From Methylophaga sp. (GTDB lineage: Bacteria > Pseudomonadota > Gammaproteobacteria > Nitrosococcales > Methylophagaceae), in NCBI GenBank assembly GCA_002706095.1, contig PAJP01000018.1, positions 98,719-162,718 of the forward strand: 64,000 nt of DNA, given 5' to 3'. Positions 58,126 to 64,000 of the stretch are shown piece by piece. The position numbers were made by a program, and so were the translations under genes. The first letter of the stretch is position 1, and each line of letters begins with the position of its first letter. The notes beneath the pieces are model-generated. The model was not told the DNA's origin and ran no database searches. It saw only the letters and a list, made by a program, of their open reading frames with translations.

Positions 58126-60209
58126 CGGCAGTAACAACACTATTCGAGCGCATCGAAACAACGATGCCTGATTTTAAGGCGCGTCCACAACAGGTACAAA
58201 TGAGCGAGTTTATTGCTCAGGCCATGTTAAAACCACCTCAAAAGCGAATTGCTGTTGTTGAGGCACCGACTGGTGTAGGTAAAACACTGGCTTATCTGTC
58301 CGGCACCATACAAACCGCATTGTTACAAAAGAAAACGCTGGTCATTAGTACGGCGACAGTTAACTTACAACAACAGCTTATCCAAAAGGATTTACCGCGG
58401 TTTTCTGCCGCACTGGAGGAGCCTATACGCTTTGTGCAGGTAAAAGGTCGTCGTCGTTACGTCTGTCCAAGTAAATTAAGTCAAACTGCTACAACTCCTG
58501 AACAACAATCCCTCAATATCGATGTAGATGAAAAGTATCAGCAGGTGCTTCATCTCGCCCAGGCGAAACAGTTGATGAGCGAGTGGGAGAATGAAAGCTG
58601 GGATGGCGATCGAGATAGCCGTCGCGATAAAATTGATGCAGATCTGTGGCAGCAGATATCAACAGACTCAGAAGGATGTGCCGGAAAAAGCTGTTCCTTT
58701 TATATGCGTTGTCCCTACTATAAATTACGTCGTGAAATGACGGCTGCTCAGGTTATCGTGGCAAACCATGATTTAATTTTAAGCGATGCCGATCTGGGTG
58801 GCGGACTGGTATTGCCAAACCCTGAAGAAATCCTGTTTGTATTTGATGAAGCCCATAACTTGCCACGAAAAGCGTTGGATCATGCCGCCAAAGCATTAAA
58901 TTTTATTCAGCTTTATCAAACTACTGAAACAGCAGACAGTGTGCTGAAAAAAATTCCATCCGCTTTAGCTTATCGACAACATGATTTTGGTTATATGCTG
59001 TCAGAATTACGACGGGACTTACCGGCAGTCATCAGCCATCTGCAACAGATTGAGACGATTTTGCACAGTGATGGCGTCGTGCAGGATTTATTAGAAAAGC
59101 ATATCAGTGAGTCGCGTATTTTCTGGAATAGTCCCTTGGTGAATGCCTTATTAATACCGTGTCAGGGTTTATTGCAGCGAGCCAATTCCATATACAAACA
59201 TTACTCGGTATTAGCAAAATGGATTAAAGAGGGACTGGAAAAAACACAGTTGTCCAATAAAGTGGGTGAGGCCTTATTACCACAAGTGGGCACCGTCCAG
59301 AATATATTCGGTTACCTGATTGATTTTATGGCTTTATTTCTCGAGCCAGATCAGGAGGACCGCCCGCCTAATGTGCGTTGGCTTTCGGTGGAATCGTTTT
59401 CTAAACAGCAAACCTTGGTCATCCATGCTGGCCCGATGACCGCTGCCTACTTTCTTGATCGAAGTTTATGGTCACGTTCCTATGGTGTGGTGCTGACCTC
59501 AGCGACTTTACGGGGTATGGGCTTGTTCCACCGTTTTAGACTTGATTGCGGTTTGCATCGCTTTGATGAACAGCATTTTCTAGCTGTGCCATCGCCGTTT
59601 AACTATCAAAAACAGGCGACCTTGCGTATTCCTGATATGCGCTTTCAGCCAAATGAACAACAGCAGCAATGGCAACAAGAAGTCGTCAGAAAGTTGACCG
59701 ATATTATAGACACTAAAGAGGCAACTCTGGTGCTGTTTACCTCAAAACTTGTCATGGAAGCGGTATACAGACAATGTCCAGCAGCGATTACAGCCATCAC
59801 CATGGTGCAGGGTGATAGCTTGTCACCTAAAAACATCGTGCATCGGCATATTCGTCAGATCGAATCAGGTAAAGGCAGTATTATTTTTGGTTTGGATCGG
59901 TTTGCAGAAGGTGTGGACCTCCCCGGTCATTTATGCACGCATGTGATCATCACTAAACTGCCATTTCCTGTATTTACCAGACCTATAGAACAGGCGAAAC
60001 AAGAGTGGATAATCCGTAAAGGGGGCCAGCCTTTCACTGCGCTGTCATTGCCAGCTGTGAGCGTAAAACTCATTCAGGCATGTGGCAGGTTACTGAGAAA
60101 GGAAACCGATTCGGGAAGAATTACTATTCTTGATAAACGTTTATTAACAAAGGGTTATGGTAAAAAACTGCTTGCCCATTTACCTGATTATCAACTTGAG
60201 CAGTCATAA
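58122..60209 (+). CDS. dinG: ATP-dependent DNA helicase DinG
   Basis: DinG is a 5'-3' helicase of the XPD type that unwinds R-loops and forks. The 695-residue protein has Walker A APTGVGKTLAYLSG (about residues 43-56), DEAH box VFDEAHNLP, and cysteines for a 4Fe-4S cluster at RYVCPSKL, GCAGKSCSFY and RCPYY (about 110-205). Helicase motif VI is in ACGRLLRKETDSGR. It starts at a GTG overlapping the ldhA stop. In E. coli it is part of the SOS response; no LexA box was recognised here. Confidence 0.96.
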   Translation: MTAVTTLFERIETTMPDFKARPQQVQMSEFIAQAMLKPPQKRIAVVEAPTGVGKTLAYLSGTIQTALLQKKTLVISTATVNLQQQLIQKDLPRFSAALEEPIRFVQVKGRRRYVCPSKLSQTATTPEQQSLNIDVDEKYQQVLHLAQAKQLMSEWENESWDGDRDSRRDKIDADLWQQISTDSEGCAGKSCSFYMRCPYYKLRREMTAAQVIVANHDLILSDADLGGGLVLPNPEEILFVFDEAHNLPRKALDHAAKALNFIQLYQTTETADSVLKKIPSALAYRQHDFGYMLSELRRDLPAVISHLQQIETILHSDGVVQDLLEKHISESRIFWNSPLVNALLIPCQGLLQRANSIYKHYSVLAKWIKEGLEKTQLSNKVGEALLPQVGTVQNIFGYLIDFMALFLEPDQEDRPPNVRWLSVESFSKQQTLVIHAGPMTAAYFLDRSLWSRSYGVVLTSATLRGMGLFHRFRLDCGLHRFDEQHFLAVPSPFNYQKQATLRIPDMRFQPNEQQQQWQQEVVRKLTDIIDTKEATLVLFTSKLVMEAVYRQCPAAITAITMVQGDSLSPKNIVHRHIRQIESGKGSIIFGLDRFAEGVDLPGHLCTHVIITKLPFPVFTRPIEQAKQEWIIRKGGQPFTALSLPAVSVKLIQACGRLLRKETDSGRITILDKRLLTKGYGKKLLAHLPDYQLEQS

Positions 60210-60222
60210 CTTCCCATTGAGC

Positions 60223-60236
60223 AGGAAGCGCTTCCT
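60223..60236. repeat. Perfect 14-base palindrome downstream of dinG
   Basis: AGGAAGCGCTTCCT is its own reverse complement, 13 bases after the dinG stop. It has no loop and no T-run, so it is a poor terminator and more like a dimer binding site or a short cruciform. The next gene starts 137 bases later. Confidence 0.5.
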
Positions 60237-60372
60237 AAATCAAAAGGATTTTCTGTCATGGTGATTGGGAGGTTCTACTGCATCTATTCCATCCTCAATA
60301 TTCTATTCTATTTCTCAAGCTAGATAGTCCAAGAACAACTGAATTTTATTTAACCTGAGGAAGGAATCTGAA

Positions 60373-60663
60373 ATGAAAAAAACAACTCTTGTTGCTTTAA
60401 CTACATTGAGCCTTGTCGTAGCACCTGCGTTTGCTGATATTGAAAACAGAACATTTTCTGAGCAATTACAGTTACAAAAAACACAGCTACGCCCACATGC
60501 TTTCAACTTTTTCTCAGACCGTTATATGCAAGTGCAAGCAAAAAAACAGCCTGTTGTATTGAGCTTTAAAGAGCAGTTGGATAGCCAAAAAACGCTACTT
60601 CGTAAACAACAGTTTAATCCTATCAGTGATGCTTATTTACAGACGCACGCTCGTCAATCATAA
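60373..60663 (+). CDS. Small secreted protein with internal duplication, function unknown
   Basis: I do not recognise this 96-residue protein. It has a clear signal peptide (MKKTTLVALTTLSLVVAPAFA-DI). The mature 75 residues consist of two copies of a roughly 31-residue unit: residues 28-59 and 65-95. Both read F-x-E-Q-L-x-x-Q-K-T-x-L-R followed by F-N-x-x-S-D-x-Y-x-Q, and about half the aligned positions are identical. No cysteines are present. GAGGAAGG just upstream of the ATG and a strong terminator after the stop indicate a real, singly transcribed gene. A periplasmic small helical protein is likely. Confidence 0.75.
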   Translation: MKKTTLVALTTLSLVVAPAFADIENRTFSEQLQLQKTQLRPHAFNFFSDRYMQVQAKKQPVVLSFKEQLDSQKTLLRKQQFNPISDAYLQTHARQS

Positions 60664-60682
60664 GCACGTTTCAGATTGAAAT

Positions 60683-60711
60683 AAAAAACCCGGCGAAAGC
60701 CGGGTTTTTTT
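60683..60711. terminator. Bidirectional Rho-independent terminator
   Basis: CCCGGC (60689-60694), loop GAAA, GCCGGG (60699-60704), flanked by an A-run on the left and a T-run on the right. It lies between the small secreted gene and the convergent parvulin gene and can stop transcription from both sides. Confidence 0.94.
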
Positions 60712-60716
60712 ATGCC

Positions 60717-60998
60717 TTATTCAGTACGGCTGGTGACTTCTAGTAAGTGATAACCAAACTGAGTTTTGACAGGGCCTTGTACAGTTTTGACTGGAGCAGA
60801 AAAAACAACTTTATCAAACTCTGGCACCATCATTCCGGGACCAAATTCCCCTAAGTCTCCACCTGAGCGACCAGAAGGGCATGAAGAGTGTTCTTTAGCA
60901 ATATCAGCAAAATCGGCACCTTGTTCGATTTCACGTTTAAGTTCTAAACAGATTTCTTCACTATCAACTAGGATATGTCTTGCTGTTGCTTTTGCCAT
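60717..60998 (-). CDS. ppiC: Parvulin-type peptidyl-prolyl isomerase
   Basis: The 93-residue single-domain rotamase starts [12 protein letters not shown] and carries the parvulin core [21 protein letters not shown] and [14 protein letters not shown] with the conserved His residues. There is no signal peptide, so it is cytosolic like E. coli PpiC. It is transcribed away from the DJ-1 gene with its own short upstream region and ends at the bidirectional terminator. Confidence 0.95.
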   Translation of the reverse strand: MAKATARHILVDSEEICLELKREIEQGADFADIAKEHSSCPSGRSGGDLGEFGPGMMVPEFDKVVFSAPVKTVQGPVKTQFGYHLLEVTSRTE

Positions 60999-61039
60999 GT
61001 TATCTCTCTAATTTGTGATAAAAGCCGCATTATATCAGT

Positions 61040-61726
61040 TTAGGCAAATTTACGGAGGCGACTCAGTAAGGCTTGAGCTGTGACTTCTGATGATTGTGGG
61101 TTTTGTCCAGTGATTAATAAACCATCCTCACAGCAGAACGGAGCCCAGTCATCAGCTTTATGGTAGTAGCCACCAGCGTCTTTTAATTCATCCTCAAGTA
61201 AAAATGGAACAACATCGGAAAGGCCCACAGCATCTTCTTCTGAATTTGAAAACCCAGTGACTGACAGGTTTTTAACCAGGGGTTCTTCGGTGAGTGTTTT
61301 TACATTGAGTAACACGGCTGGTGCATGGCAGACTGCGGCCACTGGTTTATCTTGAAAGATGAATTGCTGAATGAGTTCAATCGATTTCTCAGAGACAGTC
61401 AGATCCCATAAAGGACCATGGCCTCCTGGATAAAACACCGCATCATAATCATCTGCCTGAACACTCTCTAAGACCAGAGTATTGGCGAGTGCTGCTTGAG
61501 CTTCTTTATCTTGCTTGAAGCGTGTTGTTGATTCTGTCTGTGCGTCTGGATCGTCACTTTTGGGATCCAGTGGGGGCTGGCCACCCTTTGGGCTGGCAAG
61601 CGTGATGTCAACGCCAGCATCTTTGAAGACATAATAAGGAGAGGCAAACTCCTCTAACCAGAAACCGGTTTTTTTACCTGTATCACCTAAGGTATCGTGA
61701 GATGTCAAAATCATTAAAATTCGCAT
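61040..61726 (-). CDS. DJ-1/PfpI-family protein (Hsp31-like)
   Basis: The 228-residue protein has the class I glutamine-amidotransferase-like fold with the nucleophile elbow AAVCHAPAVLL (Cys133, His134) and the conserved acidic residue in GFWLEEFASPYY. Close relatives are glutathione-independent glyoxalase III or chaperones that detoxify methylglyoxal. The active residues are present, so an enzyme is likely. It lies between the parvulin and a methyltransferase on the same strand with a 24-base gap to the latter. Confidence 0.9.
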   Translation of the reverse strand: MRILMILTSHDTLGDTGKKTGFWLEEFASPYYVFKDAGVDITLASPKGGQPPLDPKSDDPDAQTESTTRFKQDKEAQAALANTLVLESVQADDYDAVFYPGGHGPLWDLTVSEKSIELIQQFIFQDKPVAAVCHAPAVLLNVKTLTEEPLVKNLSVTGFSNSEEDAVGLSDVVPFLLEDELKDAGGYYHKADDWAPFCCEDGLLITGQNPQSSEVTAQALLSRLRKFA

Positions 61727-61750
61727 GTGTCTCCCTTTTTGTATGTTGTC

Positions 61751-62431
61751 TTATGGGGCTGTATTGACCACTAACATTTGTGTGGCGCCTTTTTGAAACT
61801 GGTAGTCGACTCTCTGTTGTTTTACCTCGTGCCCTTGTCGACTTAATTCTTTTACTATTAAGCCTAGATGAGGTGAGGGTGTATTGTCCAACCCAACAAG
61901 AGGGTAGACTCTGACTTGGCTGGCAACTCGACAAAGTTCATGCATCGAATCGAGATGAAATTGAGCATCGAAATGTTCACTATATAAAAACAAAAAATGT
62001 GAGCATAGCGCCAAGTCGAACTGCTTATTTGCAAAAGGTAATTCTGGTAGTTGAGCAGAAATGTAAAAGGGAGATGATGCCGGCAGGGCATAGTCATCTA
62101 AAAACAGTTGCATCGATCGCATTCTCTGCTGATACAAGGCCTCGGGATTAGCGAAAGCTGTCCAGAAAAAATCATCTTGATGCGCTTTTACCTGACCGAT
62201 AACTTCCTCTGCCACCACATTAATACGTGTTTTAATCTCCTCAGCAGTAAACTCATAGAGGGGATCCACAGACGTGACTCTTGCACCTTGCTTTCTTGCT
62301 TCAGTATTAAAACTGGCTGGTCCGTCAGCACACGCCAATATAGACGATTGCAACTCACTTTCGTGAAGTAGAAACATGTCTTGATATTCCTGCAGACTGC
62401 GTCCCCAAGGCACGGTAGTATTCAGTTGCAT
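61751..62431 (-). CDS. Class I SAM-dependent methyltransferase-like protein
   Basis: The 226-residue protein reads as a Rossmann-fold methyltransferase. Motif I is degenerate (SSILACADGPASF, about residues 29-41), followed by an acidic end of the second strand (VTSVDPLYEF). The later motif FDLALCSHFLFLYSEHFD is typical for the catalytic face. The substrate is unknown. Its ATG is only 51 bases from the left end of the Tn3-family element, so the transposon may have separated it from its native promoter. The coding sequence appears intact. Confidence 0.75.
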   Translation of the reverse strand: MQLNTTVPWGRSLQEYQDMFLLHESELQSSILACADGPASFNTEARKQGARVTSVDPLYEFTAEEIKTRINVVAEEVIGQVKAHQDDFFWTAFANPEALYQQRMRSMQLFLDDYALPASSPFYISAQLPELPFANKQFDLALCSHFLFLYSEHFDAQFHLDSMHELCRVASQVRVYPLVGLDNTPSPHLGLIVKELSRQGHEVKQQRVDYQFQKGATQMLVVNTAP

Positions 62432-62481
62432 ATGAAATTGTAAATATCGATTGTGACTTTCAAGTTAGTAATAACCACTAT

Positions 62482-62519
62482 GGGGTCCTAGGGATTTTGC
62501 CTCCAAATACTGCAAAAAC
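62482..62519 (+). repeat. Putative left terminal inverted repeat of the Tn3 element
   Basis: The 38 bases start GGGGTCCTAGGGATTTTGCC, where the GGGG tetrad matches Tn3-family ends. The 3' limit is set by the usual 38-base length, not by comparison, since the right end is outside the window. Confidence 0.6.
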
Positions 62520-62611
62520 CGTTGAAGGCCCCGTATTTACTGGCCTCCAAGCCACTATTAATTTTAATTTAGCTCGAGTTTCAGTATCTTCTTCGGCCTT
62601 TGGGTCAAAGA

Positions 62612-64000
62612 ATGAGCAGAACCAAGCGACTATCAATTCTCACTGCCGCTGAAATCGAGGATTTATACGGCGTCCCCTCCTTCAACGAATCGTATCAACG
62701 GTTTTACTTCACGCTGAATGATAAAGAGCGCGCTGAGCTGACCAGAATAAGGCAGCGCAAGTACCGCTGTATCGCCATCGCATTGTTGGGCTATTTCAAA
62801 TGCAAACCCATCTTGCTCAATCCGACGTTTAAATCCATGCAGGATGACTTGGGATTTATCGCGAAAAATCACTTTGATGGCCTGAAATTTCGACGCTTCA
62901 GTCTGAAATCCGATCAAAAGTCCCGCATTTATGAACGGATTTTTTCCATGATCGAATATGAAAATTGGAAAGATCCTGAGCATCAACCCCGGCTTGTTGA
63001 ACACTTATTGGCCTGTGCTGAAAGCTGGGTTGCACCTCGTGCTCTCTTTGATGCAGCGATTGAGTTCCTGGCCCACCAGAAAATTGCCATTCCTACCTAT
63101 AGCACCCTGCAGAAGATCGTCAGTCAGGTGGTTAACCAGCATCAGCAGCGACTGCATGAGAAGATCGGCGCCGCGTGTAGCCCAAAATTGACGACTGTAC
63201 TAAATACACTGGTATCCGGTAATGACCAGCTTACGTTAACACAATTGCGCGGCGGCGCGCGCAATTTCACCGGCACCGAGTTGCAGAAAGAACTCGCGGT
63301 GTATCACCACATTCAACCGCTGATGGCAGAGGTGACCGTTGTCCTCGACTCGCTTTCTCTGTCTCAAAAAAATCAGCAGCACTATGCCGAACGGATTCAA
63401 TATTACGGCGCCAAAATCAAGCGTCAGTCGCCAGAGAACCAGTGCCTATATCTGCTTTGCTACCTACAGTTTCGATATCAGGAGGGGTTGGAACGCATGG
63501 CCGAAGGGTTCATTCACCACGTTCGACAGGTAAAGCAACGAGCGCATCAGCTGGCGCAGGATCGAGTTTATCGGGATTGGCAAAAGGCGGCTACCAATGT
63601 GAGTAAGGCTGCAGAAATCTTGTGCCTGTTTGTTGATGATCGTATCGACCCCAATACGTCATTCCATGCTGTACAGAAACAAGCGTTCCAGGTTCTCAAT
63701 GCCAACGAGCTGAGTTCAGTCTGCCGGTACCTCGGCAATCAGAAGCAGTCGGCGGATGAGGCGTTCTGGCAACACCTGGATACGGAATCCACGTTGAGAA
63801 CCGGCCTGTTACGATCACTCTTTTGCTGTCTACGCATCGAAGGCACCGATAAAACACAACGGTTGGCAGCGGTCTTGAGCCAAACTCGACAGGAGCTGGC
63901 GGCCGGCAACATGCTCAGAGATGCCAGTATTGACCGGCGTCTACCGCCAAAAGCCACGCGACCACTCTTGTTGAAACCTGACGGCGGCATAGACAAGGCT
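62612..64000 (+). CDS. tnpA: Tn3-family transposase TnpA, N-terminal part
   Basis: The open frame starts at an ATG at 62612 and is uninterrupted for 463 codons to the end of the window. The first about 165 residues (RLSILTAAEIEDLYGVPSF, then FYFTLNDKERAELTRI) resemble the DUF4158 N-terminal domain of Tn3 transposases. Later parts (QLRGGARNFTGTELQKEL, VKQRAHQLAQDRVYRDW) continue that family. Full-length proteins are about 950-1000 residues, so the catalytic DDE region lies outside. It should bind the terminal repeats and drive replicative transposition. The intact first half suggests a recent or active element. Confidence 0.9.
   Translation, partial: MSRTKRLSILTAAEIEDLYGVPSFNESYQRFYFTLNDKERAELTRIRQRKYRCIAIALLGYFKCKPILLNPTFKSMQDDLGFIAKNHFDGLKFRRFSLKSDQKSRIYERIFSMIEYENWKDPEHQPRLVEHLLACAESWVAPRALFDAAIEFLAHQKIAIPTYSTLQKIVSQVVNQHQQRLHEKIGAACSPKLTTVLNTLVSGNDQLTLTQLRGGARNFTGTELQKELAVYHHIQPLMAEVTVVLDSLSLSQKNQQHYAERIQYYGAKIKRQSPENQCLYLLCYLQFRYQEGLERMAEGFIHHVRQVKQRAHQLAQDRVYRDWQKAATNVSKAAEILCLFVDDRIDPNTSFHAVQKQAFQVLNANELSSVCRYLGNQKQSADEAFWQHLDTESTLRTGLLRSLFCCLRIEGTDKTQRLAAVLSQTRQELAAGNMLRDASIDRRLPPKATRPLLLKPDGGIDKA

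Larger units (their letters stand above)
62482..64000 (+). mobile_element. Tn3-family transposon, left part (truncated by window end)
   Basis: From 62482 the sequence begins with GGGGTC, the hallmark first bases of Tn3-family terminal repeats, then about 130 bases later encodes a large transposase in the rightward direction. The element continues beyond the window, so its right end, resolvase and cargo cannot be seen. The five bases before it, ACTAT (62477-62481), would be one copy of the expected 5-base target duplication. The composition (several GC-rich runs) differs from the host genes. Confidence 0.85.

Overview
The window reads as ordinary chromosome from a Gram-negative, probably marine gammaproteobacterium. 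A Methylophaga-like member of the Thiotrichales is my best guess. The basis is the overall gene content: Hda, SlyD, HflD, RluE and homodimeric AceE are gammaproteobacterial types, and MotY plus a large cation/proton antiporter suggest a sodium-using, salt-adapted cell. The genus is inference. Genes are dense, often overlap by 1-8 bases, and no rRNA, tRNA or CRISPR array was seen. The last 1.5 kb is the left end of a Tn3-family transposon.

Layout. 1-3 kb: a hotdog thioesterase, a Sel1/SPOR envelope protein, an AT-rich unknown gene and an Smr-domain protein. 3.0-8.7 kb: a TPP riboswitch followed by thiC-thiO-thiS-thiG and a fused thiDE. 8.7-13.7 kb: an acidic membrane protein, a cation antiporter with an RCK-like tail, apt-motY and a transport-associated lipoprotein. 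14.0-23.4 kb: gyrA-serC-pheA-ispH, then half of a peptide-type ABC transporter and a DUF1244 protein.

23.4-27.0 kb is the most interesting region. An ECF sigma factor and zinc-finger anti-sigma factor are divergent from a secreted protein with Cys-Gly motifs at exact 11-residue spacing (HvfA/BufA-like). It is followed by a DoxX membrane protein and the periplasmic methionine sulfoxide reductase pair MsrP-MsrQ. The DUF692 (MNIO) and DUF2063 maturation genes that normally accompany such peptides are absent. A possible ECF promoter lies in front of the peptide gene. I read this as a candidate envelope metal/oxidative-stress module in an unusual arrangement.

27.2-33.0 kb: aceE-aceF-lpd (pyruvate dehydrogenase), with a lipoyl domain on E3. 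33.0-36.2 kb: a Dam-type methylase, argG and a GGDEF diguanylate cyclase. 36.2-39.5 kb (minus): purB, a PLD-like protein, a secretin-N-like protein and a nitroreductase. 39.6-45.7 kb: acnB and a FetB-like permease, then the minus-strand rluE-nudJ-mnmA-hflD block, whose order matches E. coli. 46.0-49.9 kb: slyD, a sugar mutarotase, a small membrane protein, nudF, DUF3108 and purN. 49.9-60.2 kb: purM, divergent from DUF2066, a CDP-alcohol transferase, PerM, Hda, an RpfE-like protein, RecJ, a D-2-hydroxyacid dehydrogenase and DinG. 60.2-62.4 kb: a small secreted protein with an internal duplication, a parvulin, a DJ-1/PfpI protein and a methyltransferase. From 62.48 kb: the Tn3-family element, cut by the window edge.

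Functionally most of the window is housekeeping: thiamine synthesis feeds the TPP enzyme AceE, the PDH complex and AcnB feed the TCA cycle, and purB/purM/purN/apt serve purine supply. Family assignments come from reading the translated sequences and recognising motifs, with no database search.
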